Source: Saccoglossus kowalevskii (Eukaryota > Hemichordata > Enteropneusta > Harrimaniidae). Taken from it: a DNA stretch of 64,000 nucleotides. How positions within the stretch are numbered: position 1 is the stretch's first letter; the number at the start of each line of letters is the position of its first letter. A program made the position numbers and the translations under genes. The notes beneath the pieces were generated by a model, which was not told the origin of the DNA, ran no database searches, and saw only the letters and a list, made by a program, of their open reading frames with translations. Positions 47,876-61,500 of this stretch are shown here, piece after piece. Location of the stretch: the NCBI RefSeq assembly GCF_000003605.2, contig NW_003155239.1, forward strand, positions 436,035 to 500,034. Direction: 5' to 3'.

Positions 47876-50071
47876 AAGGCAAACCATTTTCACAATGAAC
47901 AAAGCTAGTCAGATAAATTATCTTTATACGCATTGATGCATTACATGTAAACACAATGCACGCACACTGGTAGAAAATGAAGTCATTCTTCAAAATCATT
48001 GTAAGGGTTTGCCCGAATAAAAAAAGATAAATAAAAAAAAGAGAGACCCTCAGCAACTACAGACCAATGTCTTACTTAGCAAAATGCGTCAAACTTGCGA
48101 ATAGCTGTACTAATGTATGGTAGGCCTGCACTAGGCAGAGTGTGAATTCAAGCCGGAATAAGGCGAATAAGACGAACAGTTGTATATGATGTCGTACAGC
48201 GCACATAACACATTACATTGTGAAAAAGGAGTGACATTAGACAAGACGGCCCGAGGCGAAATGGATCAACATTCATAAGGTTGGATGTAACGTACGCTCT
48301 GACGTAGTCAGATACTTAGCAGGAAATGATGACTGTTTGATGGTCAAGCTTTTACAAGTCTACTATAAATTATACAGACGCAACAACAACACCATATGCC
48401 GAAATGGGATGCACTTGATCAACACCAAAATGAAAATCTTGTCTTTGGACCTCTTACGAATTTTGACGAGCTCGCTGAGTGAGTCTCTCGTATGCTAACA
48501 ACTGATGCTGTAACCTTTACTGCTTTCCGTGATGTTCATCAATTTCATTTCGTGCCTGCTCGTAAAAATAGCGTAAATACATAAATATTGGTGTCATCTT
48601 GCTTCCCATTTATTGCAATTTCATGTCAAGGAGCTATGCAGACACTCTGCATATTAAGCCCTAATAGTGCCCTACTAAAACTAATAAAGAAATGAAAGAC
48701 CAATCGTAACTGTCAAAACACCATGTTAACTTTTTACCAGCCAATCTAGCGAATTAATTCACAATAAAACAACTACATGTTTTGAATGCCATTCCAAACG
48801 CTGATGCCTCTGAAAGAGAACTAATTTTTCGTTTTAGTGAACAAATTTTACAGCCAAGTTTAAGATGCATAGTTCAAATTTATTGTCACATATGCCCTTG
48901 ATAAGATTTCAGTGAAAAAAAACAACCAGGAAACGTAATTGTTAAAAAACTGAATGAAATAAAAAAATAAAGCATAATCAGAATAACAAAAAACAGTTAA
49001 ACATTCATTGAATTTTTTTTTTAAAACAAATTTGCATTCGATTTTGCGAAGAGTTTCATAAAGTTTAACTTCATTGGAGAAAAATGTAGGCCGTTGGTTT
49101 TGGCGGGAAAACAGTCTCAGGAAGCATGTTAAGAATTGAGACACGTTTACTGTAAGTGTATGTCTAGGCAGTAGGCAATAATGATAGGTTTTAACACACA
49201 CATGCAACCTACAATACAAATTGGATAAAGATAGGTTGCCATTGTAGGTTATGAATAGAAGAAATAAATAAATAAAACAAAAAGTGAAGTTGAGAAGTGT
49301 GGCGGGGGAGGGGGGGTATATATGCTTCAATATGAATAGTAGCATTATCCAAATTAAAAATATAATGAGATTTAGTTTGACATCAATAGCCGACATACCG
49401 ACATTGTTAAAATGCAGCCAACCTATCCACGACACGAGTATAATTTTCAAATTAATGCATTACGACAAATTGACGATAAAGAATGGAGCTCTAGGATCAG
49501 CCGTATTATCGTTACTCGGCATTTGCGTTTTAATAAATTTGGTTAATAACAGTCACATTTGGTGTTTAGCTTTGTGATTATAAAAAACCAGGAGACGTGC
49601 AGACAGAGAAGTGCGAAAAGAAAAGGGAAAACATCGCATTAATAACAACTTTTTGAGATTTCGTGAGTGATTAATAAAGGAATAAATTGACCAAGAAATC
49701 CAAAGCAGAACAAATTAACCGACCACTTGTGAACCAATATAAAAACCCTTTCATATTTATTGATTTTACTGTTCCTCACAATGAACACAAAGTGGACTCA
49801 GGAGCAAAAAGACGATGAAAAAAAAAAAAAAAGCTTTTACCCACACAATTACGATGACGGAGGTCAGCGCTGCAGATGACTTTGCTCAGGTTCCATTACA
49901 GGAAGAAATAGTTCTGATATCTGCGGGCACTTCTGAGATATGTGTGCGCTTGTTTTTTTATGCGGGATCGGGAAAAGAATTAGTGGAAGGAAATGTCTAA
50001 TGATGGTGGAAACACCACGTATATGTTACTTCAACATACACAGGAAATAGACATTCTATAACATTGAAGAA

Positions 50072-50280
50072 CGATCCATGTCAGTATTTCCTGTGCCTTT
50101 AAATGTGTATCAGAGCGACCCATGTCAGTATTTCCTGTGCCTTTAAATGTGTATCAGAGCGACCCATGTCAGAATTTCCTGTGTCTTTAAATGTGAATCA
50201 GAGTGACCAAAGTCAGCATCTCCTGTGCCTTTAATGTAAATCAGAGCATCCCATGTCAGCATTTCCTGTGCCTTTAATGC
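50072..50280. repeat. 44-bp minisatellite, nearly 5 units
   Basis: Units start around 50076, 50120, 50164, 50207 and 50251 and share CCATGTCAG, TTTCCTGTGCCTTTAA and ATCAGAG. The first units are nearly identical and the last ones have drifted, with a 1-bp length change. Confidence 0.93.
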
Positions 50281-51166
50281 ATCTTTTAATAATATTGACG
50301 ACAAATATAATTAGGCCTATATATACACAAGTCACATTTTTATATTAGTTATTTTTTTTTAAAAAAACCTTAAAGTATAGCCCTAGCATTATTTTGACTA
50401 AACTCGTTTGAGATTCTAAGAACATTTTTTGCAATTTATTACAAAAATTCGACATTGATACTCGTAAGCAGCTTATATTTTGGTATAGTATTCAATAAAA
50501 AAAAGGATTACCATATGGACTTATTCATTTAGATTATATTTAATAAATAATAATATAATTAATATTAAAATAAAAACCTGCAGGAGACATGTTTTATGTT
50601 AGAAGTTAGCAAAGCTTCTGAATAATATATATTTATTTGTTTTTTTTATTAAATAATTAATTCCTCATACACTACTTTTAATGCCATTGCCGCCACGATT
50701 AGGGAATTGAGTTCAATGAATATTTATTAACAATTTTTGAGACAAAAACAATTAAAATCACAGCCGAAATATTATCAGTAGTAGCTATAGAGTGAGTGTT
50801 TGTGCAAAACATAATGACTGTGTCAAAAATTACAGAAAAATGCATTTACATGCGTTTTTTTTCGCACGTTATTCTGATTGACAGGTCACATAATAAGCCC
50901 CAGTTGATACAAGTTGTCACAGTATATGACTCAGCATAAAGGGGAATGATTTGACAACCTTGTACCTTCGATACCGATTCCACCAATCCCAAGAGAGCAG
51001 CTAGGCATGTGCCCTCTAATTGCTGCCCATTGTGGAAGTTCTTTTGTAAAAGTTTTTTTTTTTTTTTTTTCTGAGCAACAGTAATGTTATGACACTATGT
51101 GACACATATTAAGCCTAATTTATAAAAAATAAAAATATATATATTTTATTTACACCTGATAATATT

Positions 51167-51184
51167 GGGGGGTGGGGGGGGGGG
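51167..51184 (+). repeat. G-rich tract
   Basis: Six G, one T, then eleven G on the + strand, followed by TGTGTGGG. Another run of 14 G is at 52173-52186. Both could form G-quadruplexes in DNA. Confidence 0.85.
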
Positions 51185-53199
51185 TGTGTGGGTTATGTGC
51201 ATGTCTTATTATTATTCTAGACAGTGCTTCAGAGACCTGATTTGAAATTCAGAAGATAGCCGTTTAACCCCCTAAGATACACTGTGATTGGCAGATGCAG
51301 CATACGTTGAACAAAATTAGCCCCACGAGATGCGGCCAGTCAGGCCTCACTGGGACCGGGGCTTAGAGAAGCGACAACTAACGGCAAAACGATTGCCGAG
51401 CATGTTTTGAGCCACTGACACTTCCACTTGGAATAGCGTACATGACACCCATGCTCAAAAGACCGCGCCGCTCACAACCGTAGTGCCTGTCTAGCTGTCG
51501 GTGAAACATCAAGTTAGTGTTTCACCGGGGAGAACAAAAAAAAAGGTACCAGATTGGGATGCAATAAGCAACATCTGTACAGTACAGAGTCGTGCATAAT
51601 ATATGTCTACTCCAGCTATTGTGACTACCGACCCATTTACGACTAAATGTGGTCCTTTCAAACGTGTAAGGAGGTCAAACAGAGTTTTTGTGTTCGTACT
51701 AGATGCCTGGAGGGGCTCTATAATAACCCCTTTGAAACTACTACACAAATGACAAAAATTAAAAAAAAAAAGTCAAAAACAGTGTGTGATGCATGCCAAC
51801 AAATCCATCTAGTAAGTAAGTAAACTTTCACATTTTACAACAGGAATGTACAAGTAAATTATTGGGGGGGGGAGCAATAACAATAATGATCCTATAACCT
51901 GAACTTGACATGGAGCCCATTAGCATTTAAGCCTAAGTCTATGCAATTTGCTTTGAATTGAGACTGATATGGACTAAAGCAGCGGCAGATGCTGGGTTGC
52001 AAAGTCACATGACTGACTGTAATCTCATTAAGTTGATTCAGCATTAATTTACTGCTCGGCTATTCAATTTTAACTAATTCAATCTTTTTAACTGGTCATC
52101 GAGGAATTGGTAGTTGCCACCGTCTCTGTCTACTTGCCCAGGCCAGGCACTCTATGAGAAGAATAAAATAATGGGGGGGGGGGGGGTTACCTGAAATAAA
52201 TTGGGGACTAATAAAAAGTTTCCAAACATAAATATTACCTACTTCACTTATAGACATATATTTGAGTAAACATAGAACAGTAAAAAAAGTTTTACTTGCC
52301 AGCCATTAAAATAAATTGGGCTGTATGAGCGATAAAAGGGCTCAATTTGTCTCACTGTTCTTGGTTATAGTTTTTTTTTTCATCTGGCACACTGCATGTG
52401 GTTTTTTACAACTATCACCAGTAGATTGGGTGTTTCCATCAGTCACAAAATAAAGACAGTGTCAATTTTAATGTCATGCCACAGGCGACACCTGCCATCC
52501 GAGTACGCTGTTAACGACTGTTGTTGATCGTCGATCATCCTGGCCAATTAAAATGGTGAAATTACTATGATTTTCTGAAAATTACCGGTTTTCACAAATT
52601 TGACCTTTAATCTATAGCAATTCACACGCAGGTAACAAAACAATTGACACACTTGTAAATGAACAGTACGTATGACTGGCTGTCGTTGTCTTCTCCACCT
52701 GACAATTTGGCTGTTTTTTGTGTGTGAAAATGTCACAAAGTCCCCTCATTTGGCTGTTCTCTGTATTAACCTAACTCCCTAACATACTCACACAGGAACA
52801 AATTGTTGTCACCCCTACCCGTCACAGCCCAGTTACATTTCACGTGGGTCGTACGTCAAACCGTGAATGCTACTGAAAGGTGGTGCGACAAATATAAGAC
52901 CTATAATTTGCATTTATTTAATCAGTAGTATGCCCACAATAAATTTTTGCTCTGAGCTAGCCATGTAACCATGAAGGCATTCAGTCACGCATAACGAGAC
53001 TTGTGTCGCTTTCAGAATCCTAATAATCCCGCCGCACTTAATATAAGCTTGTTTCTTGGGGGATAGTTGGCATGATGTTTATATAGTGGCCAAGTGTTGG
53101 TTTCCTCACACCGTTGTAAGCAATTGTGCATTAATTGTGTCATAATCAACAAGGTAACAAAAGCCAGAGCCCTAGTGGTCTAGTGTGTTTGTCCTACTC

Positions 53200-53480
53200 A
53201 TTAAATAAGCAAGTCCCGAGGAGCTCTGATGAGCCCTGATGTGCCGTGGCATGACTGTGAACACGGGCAGACTTAAGGCATTGGTCAAACAACATTCATT
53301 AATCAGGAATTACAAGGGTGTAATACTGTTTTAATAGCCGCTCTAGGGACGGGCAGACAGATTACTCTAAAGCTGCTTGGCCCTGGGCGCAATTTCCTTC
53401 TCTGCCATCATATCCGACTCCCAGAGGAGGCCAACCCTTCAAATGATCCTGACTTTTTTGCGCATTATTTTCCCTTCATC
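53200..53480. promoter_or_regulatory. Candidate intronic regulatory block
   Basis: A stretch of balanced composition with no long homopolymers (TGATGTGCCGTGGCATGACT, CATTCATTAATCAGGAATTA, GACGGGCAGACAGATTAC) between A/T-rich flanks. No coding signal. Suggestive of a conserved non-coding element, but untested. Confidence 0.2.
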
Positions 53481-56400
53481 TAACTCACTTAGCTTGTAAA
53501 GAAGCTTGATTGTGCTACAGACAAATGATCAAATTGAAACTTAAGTGGATGCCCCAGTAACACAGCATGCAAACTCCCTCAAATCACGAACAAAGTGTCA
53601 ATATTTCAGTCTGTTTGTGCTGACCAATATTATATATATCCCCACGTACCGACGTACGTACACACAAAAGCGCATACCACCATGCTTTTGTTCTCTTTTT
53701 ATAATCAGGGAAAAAAATAACAAAAACTCAATCGCCGAAAAGGAAAATTACCAAAAGGTCTTAAGTTATACCTTTTTTTGTATAGGTACTTACAATGTAG
53801 AAGAAATGAGATTGCTTTCGCTTAGTATACTACTTATAGAAGGATTAGCACAGAAAGTCTGCATTGAATACGGTTGGTTTAGTTAGAAATTTATAAACAC
53901 AACCACTTGCCATATCACTTATTGGATTATTCACACGTTATACCGACAAAATTGCTTTTTTTTTAATTTAGGCTATTTTATTGTAAATATGTTACTTTGT
54001 CTATAGTAAAGCTTGAAGATTTTTTTTCCTCGTTTATAATGACTTGGTGCTGATTACATAATTAAATGTTTTTTCTAGACAATGTATATGACAAAATATC
54101 ATGGAAAGTATTAAAATATTGTCCTGTACTGAAAATTTATGATAAATTTACATATCTGTAGCTTTGCTATATTTGGAGTGCGGTAGAATGGAAGATGTAT
54201 AACAATCAAATACGTTGTCGTGGTTAATTACTTCAAACTGAAAACGGGGAATGAAAACATATCTTCGTCTTTTTTGTTACTTAATTGGAAAATGGATCAA
54301 CCAAGTTATTCTTGGGAAATCTGTGGGAAACCTAAACCAAAGTAGGCATTAACCTACGTATATAAAATATCGTTTTCGAATGATGAAATACGTCATTTTT
54401 GTCTGTAATACAGACAGCTTTGAAACAAAAGATGAAATATCCGCTGCACGCAAGATCCCAACTGTATGATATATAACAGCACATCTGGCGTTGTGTTTTT
54501 TTTTTTTTTTTACTTTTCATTTTATTATGAAGGCAAAAAATTCAAAGCTCTACATACACATTTGAAGATAGGAGTATATAAAAGCATCTTGTCAAAAATT
54601 GCCGGCAGTAACGGCAACAAGATAATTATGTCGTAACCTGTGATCTCCAAGGCTCTCAAGGCCCTGCACTAACAGTCCAATGTAGGATTGTATAGAGCAC
54701 GCATAACAAACTAACAAATAAGTCCCTTGCTACCCATGCTGTTATCAGTAGTGTATATATGCCATACATTAATACCTTAATACTGCTCTCAATTCTACTG
54801 AACTTCACTTCCAACTATCACATGATCTAAATTTTTTTTTCTTTTTTTTTTTTTGCATTTTTGTAATTCCAGCCGTCAAAGAATCCCAGAGCTCCCAAAA
54901 AAACATGTTGGCAAAATTACCCTTCTTTAAACTTTGACCAACTATTTCCGATAGTTTCCCCAAAGGTTCGCATCTCTGAGGTCATTTTTCTGACTCAAGG
55001 GCTTGTGTTAGGTCCCTTCGCCATTAGTGTCCCCTCCTACCCTGACCTCCATCTCGTTTCTGTGATCTTTGCCATCTCACACTGAAATTTGCTGCAGATC
55101 GTTTCATTCAACCTCACGCTTCACTGCCCTGTTTAACACACTGGTCATTCTTGCAACTGAGTGCTGAATTTCTGCGTCAATTCCCACAGCGGCCCGGCTA
55201 GCAGGCTGCCTATTTAGCATTTAAATGGCTTCAGTAAAGCACGGCGATGATCACTCAGATATGGGAGCCGTTCTCCCCATCTACTGTCACAAAGATATGT
55301 ATAATTAAACACCATGCAACGCTCGCCTCAAACACAACCTGAGCTGAAGTTGTCAGTTTTTATCTCTGACTTCGCTGACTTCTCACGGAAATCACAAAAC
55401 GAATCCAGTCGAGATCTAAATTGCTTTCGAACAAACCAGCAATGACCATCTCTCGACACGCTGATCTCGGTCACTGTAAGTGTCAGTGGCGTAAGCGCCA
55501 ATTTAATGTATGCCATTTTACCATGGCAACCCATTTGTCCAACTTTGCCCTAATCAAGACGGGAATGATTTGCGATAGTGAATTTGCTTATTCATCATCA
55601 TTAAAACCGACAGTAGACTCTGTGACAATTCGCCAGTCAGTCGTTTGCTCCGTTAATTCGAGAACAGCGAGAAAAGTCGGATGCTGTCAAGTATACAGGT
55701 ACATATGATCTAGCGGTGAGGATATATTCCGTGGTGATTTGCCCCATACCTATCATTAGACACCGGATTAGATCTGGCTGGCCTGCTTCACCTCAATCAA
55801 TCTATGGGAATGATATCAAACTTCAAACCCGAGTTCTTTTAAGACCATTAGCGAAGGATATCCCATAAACCTCGCAAAGGAAAAGACTAGTTTGCAACAG
55901 ATCAGAATAATAAAAAGTCTTTTCAGAGAAATTATCCTTGCAATTCAACATTGTAATTATCTGTCAGCTCTATACGTTCAAATTTCTTTTTAGAAGGTAT
56001 CTAAGAAACCCTGCGCATCACTTTGTCATTTCTCAAATTATGTCTACATTCCTTCAATACTGAGAAAAAATACATACGCCATCAACAAAATATTGAAAAA
56101 TATGTTTGCTGATCTCAGATCTCCTGTAAATATTCGGTGTCCATTTTTCTACAGGATAATTTTCACAACTTTCCGTAACCTTCAATTTAGAATTTGTTGC
56201 CTCAAATGCAAAACGTCATCTATCAATGTGACTAGCCCTAATAATTTAATTAACCAATCCTGATAAGACGATTAAGTTTTCAGCTAAGTAGTGCAAAAAT
56301 TTCCATAAATGGGTACTTTTCTCCTTTTTTTAGATGAGAAAACCATCAACACTTTGAGTTGTTGAATGATGTTTCAATCAGGCAGGTGTTTCTTCAGCAC

Positions 56401-57324
56401 TTCTGTAAAATTACTAGTTTTTTTTAAATTTATTTTTCATACTTATCATTTTATCATTTCAACATTCTACCCAACCCAAGTTGAATTTACATACTCCTTC
56501 CCCATCAAGATTACAACCCAGCTTTATCAACTGATACTTAAGCGTCCTATATCTTTTCCTCGATATATGAAGTGTCATTTCATTCAAGAAAGCAGCCACA
56601 AAGTATGGTTTTTGGGATTAATGTATTTTCATAACATCTCGGCTAACCCTGACTTTTAGTAATAAATTTCCTCTCCATCTGTCAGAGTAGGTTTCATCTT
56701 TACGGCCTTGTAATAAATCTCCTCTACCCCCATAATACTATAATTGAGAAAAGAGCTCACTGCAATCGTTTTTACTGCCGACAACAAGAAGTCGCCCGTT
56801 TCCTAGCAAGAGTCAGAAAAAATAGAAAGTTAAATTTGTTTAATAGCTGTGCTTTTTTTTCTCCTCCAAGAAACAATTACACACGCCTAGCAGAAATATC
56901 ACTTTTAATGAACTTTTTGAATATAGTTTCATGATCTATTCATTTTTTTTTTCTCCTGGGATAATGACAAGCGTTGTTGAGCAACTATAATTTCTGCGGT
57001 AGACACCTCAATAAATTATGACTTGTAACGCATATACTTAGAAAGTGACAAACATGAACTTTAGTTGTCTGATGTTGCAGGTACTACAAATCTGAGCCAT
57101 AAAAAAGAAAGTCAACTGTCGCCTTCTGTTCATTGTTCATTCTAAGAGCAATGTAACACCGACTGCTCGAAAAACAAACAAGATCACCAGTTTTTATATA
57201 TATTTTTAATTTGAAAAGTTTTGGATAAAATCGCTGATGTAAAAAATTACTTTTTTTTTATTCCTTGTTCTATCATAATGTCTTTGCTAAAAATTTTGAT
57301 TTGAGAAAACAAAACAAATCTGGC

Positions 57325-57540
57325 AATACTGTACAATACTTTATTTTCGCTTGGAATTTATTTTCGCTATTTTCCGAAGGGATGAGTCCGTGAAAATAAA
57401 ATCCAGCGAATATACTTTTTTTCCTATATTTCACATTAAACTCATCAAAAATCAGTGAAAATAAATTCCATACAAAACACCCAGAAAAGCCTTTTCAGCG
57501 AAAAATTATTTCCAGCGAAAATAAAGAATTCCACAGTATG
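57325..57540. repeat. MITE-like inverted-repeat element, about 215 bp
   Basis: Left arm 57325-57369 and right arm 57496-57540 both read, inward, ATACTGT, CTTTATTTTCGCT, GGAA and TTTTCGCT. Two further GTGAAAATAAA-type motifs lie inside. The ATACTGTA ends resemble those of the element at 19824-20015. Confidence 0.75.
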
Positions 57541-60529
57541 TTATAAAATGAGATAAAAAAACATAAATACAACACACTGACTGGAGGTTATAATATATTG
57601 GAGAGAATTAGAGTTCTGATTATTTCAGATGTCGTTTGTATATCAAAAAAGACACTGATACGACTGAAATAAAATTGCTGTGAACATGTGGATTATACAC
57701 AGTGTAACATTACGCCAGTTTTCATCAATTTTCGTCCTAATTCCCATCTAGGCGTGTTTGTTTTCCAGTTCCATTCTGAATCGCTTTCTCGATTGTTTAC
57801 TTGTGCGTCAAGTTGACACCTGCGTGTATTCTGTTTGGATTTCCCATCAAGCCATTGATTAGCCTGTTTGCCAATAACGACTACTCAAATGTACCCAATG
57901 AGTTTATATGTAACTATATAGACAGGCCAATATCAGTCAGTTAAAGGCACAGTCATGGAAAATGTCATTTCATTTTGTAATTGTTTTAATAAAATTATGT
58001 AAACCTCCAGGCATTTTATCATTTTAATAATTAACACTTATAAATCTTGAAAATGATTGATATTTGTATAACTTTATATACAGAAATATTTTTTTTTTTA
58101 ATTTGAGATATGTTTAAATTATTTAAAAAAAATATTTTCCCCATAATTATGAAACTAGTGACTACAAAATAATAATAGCTGCGATTCGTGGAATACATCC
58201 ATGCATACTTGAATAAAAAGCTGACAGTAAAGAATTCAAAAATTTATAGCTGAGCGAGAGAAAAAAATAAATCCGTACTATACATCGGGCAATTAAATAT
58301 AGAAAAGCTACAATCATTTTGCGAACATCCTGATATATATTTTAAGAGACTGACGCCATCCCTTATGCCATGTCCATTCTTGTATATGTTTCAGCGGTTG
58401 ACTTATTCGCTACACTATGCATCAATTGCATCCGGAAAATGTCAGTGTTTATTACGACACCCTGCCTCAAAATTCCCAAGGCAGACTTCTCTATATTAAT
58501 GTTTCATTAAAAACATACATCAGATATGTATCCTCCCCTGGCACCTCTATGAAATATTTCTTAATGAAAATTTCCATTTAATAATAAGGCTCCACTGTCA
58601 TCAGAAAAAAAAATATACATTCTGATTTTTAAGTTTTAGTGGCTGTGCGTGCATGCACGGCGTAGTAGAGTAAATCAACGGTGAGGACCATACTACTGAT
58701 CCATTAATGTGCTTTCACAGCTCGTTGGCAGAGGTGAATACCCAACACATCTTGCCACAATAAAATTATGGACAGTTTCGACTGAATAGAGTCCGATAAG
58801 TCCGGTGAGATGGGCATACCCACATGACCATATTAGAACGTGAAATCTCAACGAGCTAAAGTCGTCGCCGGAGACTCCTATTCTCGTCCTAAAAATAGAG
58901 TGAATTTCTCGCTTGTTAAATCGAACCGTGGAGATTTCAATTTTCCATAACAGAGATAGTTTGTTTCCCAATGGAAGATATCAAGCACGCTGCCTAGAGA
59001 GACATTCTCTGATAACTGGAAATACCCCCATGATGACACAGATTGACATGGCCATTTTCCATCAAACAAAACTCCGCTATTCTCCCTCCTGATTCTCTGC
59101 TATTATATACTTAAATACATACATTTATCTGCAAGCCACTTTCCAGTGTTTACATGAGAATCGGCATTCAAAACACATTCACGCAACTTTTTGTTTTGTT
59201 CTTTCTCTCTTTATTTCCACCACACATAAAAAAAAGCTCAGCAATTATGATACACACAGTGGTACCGACGATGAAACAAGGTGCAAATGCGGAAAATAGG
59301 CCCCCTGGTAGGTGATCACTAACATACAGGAAAGAGACAATTGTGACAAGGAGTCGATGATGAGCGAAGAGACATTGTGCCAAGAACTCGAGTGTCTTAA
59401 AGATGAGAAGCAAATAAGACCCAGCGGGATGCTGCGACTACTAGTACGCACGGTCATCAACTTTAAGCAATGCAGCAATTCCATGGTGGGTTTCGTTGCT
59501 TACGTGTCATTCTTGGGTATGTCTCTAAGCTTCCTATCTCTTGTCCCTCAACGCGCGAACTTTGTTAACTATGCTCCGTTAAGATTCTCTCATCTCCCGA
59601 GATCTGGTCGGTTAATTATATTACAGACAGCTCAGTATTCTAACAGTTCTTCTGCCTCACTTGATTGACATGTCCTGCCAATTCTATTACCTTCTATTGG
59701 CGAATAAGCAAATTTTTTATTGCTTCCCGAGGATTCTCATGATCATCATGATTTTCTAATACCTCTTTTTTTTTCGGCTCCATCTAAATCTCGGCAGACT
59801 GACTGGGACCGTTTGAAAATTGCCTCCATCTATCATGGCGTTAAGGAAACAGCGCAATTGAGTGGCTGAGGCGATGCTGCTACAATTCAAGAACAACAAT
59901 CCCTTGAATATTAAGGAGATACAATTCATTCTACCTGTAACGCTAACAACAAAAACAAGCGATAGAAACAGGAATTAGCTTTTCATTGGATGGAACCCAC
60001 TTGGGGACCAGTGTCCATTGCAATGAATTTTCTTACTCTAATTACTTAAGGTCGTTCAATTGCACTTCAAATTTTGTAGAGCAAAAATGCATCCCTAGAA
60101 TTTATCAGGGTGATAATCATCTTCTGAATGTTAATGACGCAAGCGGCCGAGTAGTCCCATTGACGTCCCTGATGTTTGTTTATCCGAATACTATTGAAAT
60201 AACGACACTAGCGCACAGGTGAAGGAAAAAGGCAAATATTCTGACAGTTGACTATAACATTATCCTAAAACAAATCAAATTTGTTTATATTATATCAACA
60301 CATGTGACAATTGTTTTTATTTGTCCACTTGTGACAACAGAAAATAAAAATTCAAAAATTCCACCTGTTAAATCGACCGCAGTGCATTTCCTACCTTAAT
60401 TCGATGTTAACACCTACAAAATAGACATTATTTCATTTTTATTTATATTAGTTTCCATGACAACCATTCAATGCAAAAAACCACATGGCTTTAAGCAGCA
60501 ATTTGGATGTTACAGAGAGTGAAAAGAGC

Positions 60530-61500
60530 GAGTTTTCCCAGATGCTTTGCCTTTTAGCATTCCTCCCCATAGATGCATATAGTTTATGCCAGTACTATCA
60601 TTCCTATTTTATTGCATTAGGGTATTCCCAAATGATATTAAAATAGCCATTCTTATTTCCCAGAAACCTTGCACAAAAATAGAGTAGCCGTGCTGCTTAG
60701 ACGCTGATAACTAACTTTTGATTTCCTCGCATATTGCTTTTATTCAAGCCAGCAAAAAACTCATTGGAAAGTACACAGTGTGTACAATAGAAGTGAGAGT
60801 CTCCTAGGACTGTGTATCCTAGGGCCTAATTTGAATTCTTATCAAGGGCCTACACATGGGGATTGCCTTGTTATCACTCTGCATTAGGAGTTAAAACATT
60901 CTCATTACTTCACTCTATAATGGCTAGATAATGCAGATGAATTCGGAATACAAAAGCTGTCGGTGCAAGTTTAAAAATGCATTAGACATGTATATTTATC
61001 ACAGAGGGCCAGTTGGCCAGCGTGTTGCAAACACGGCTCCTGACAATAAGACCACCAAACTGCCAATAATTGTAGTAAGTCAACCATTGCACATCTACCT
61101 GTCCATAGTGATGAGAGGCTTTTCATTGCGTGAACACACAATACAGGCTAGTGGGAATAGGAACAGTGTAGGGTGGGGGTTAACAGCTTGTTGTAATATT
61201 GTCCCTCATGATTCAAACACAACCATTTACCCCCCTACGTTATGGTCACTTGAATCGTTCCAACATTTCAAGCTGTCAGATTTCAGAGTGCAGTTTCTTG
61301 ACAACGTAGCCGCCTCAATTAAAACATACATGTTTCAGGCAAGACAAATAAATGTATTTGTACTCAAATCTTCATTTTCTCCGCTACTGAGTTTTAGTAC
61401 CCCTCTCCCTTTCCGTTTAATAGTTTCAACACCCAGCCTTAGGCTCGCTGCTATGCACACCTGTGCATCACTAATATTTACCTTCCGCGACTAAAACAAG
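60530..61500. promoter_or_regulatory. Candidate intronic regulatory block with a long chance-or-real ORF
   Basis: About 1 kb of balanced composition without low-complexity runs. A plus-strand ATG frame of 187 codons runs 60931-61494, with no motif I recognise and no visible partner exons. Low stop density may simply reflect composition. Confidence 0.2.

Noticed and set aside
59312-59668. 118-codon plus-strand frame MITNIQERDNCDKES...
   Set aside because: No motif, no splice partners, and overlapping frames on the other strand; typical of low stop density rather than a gene.
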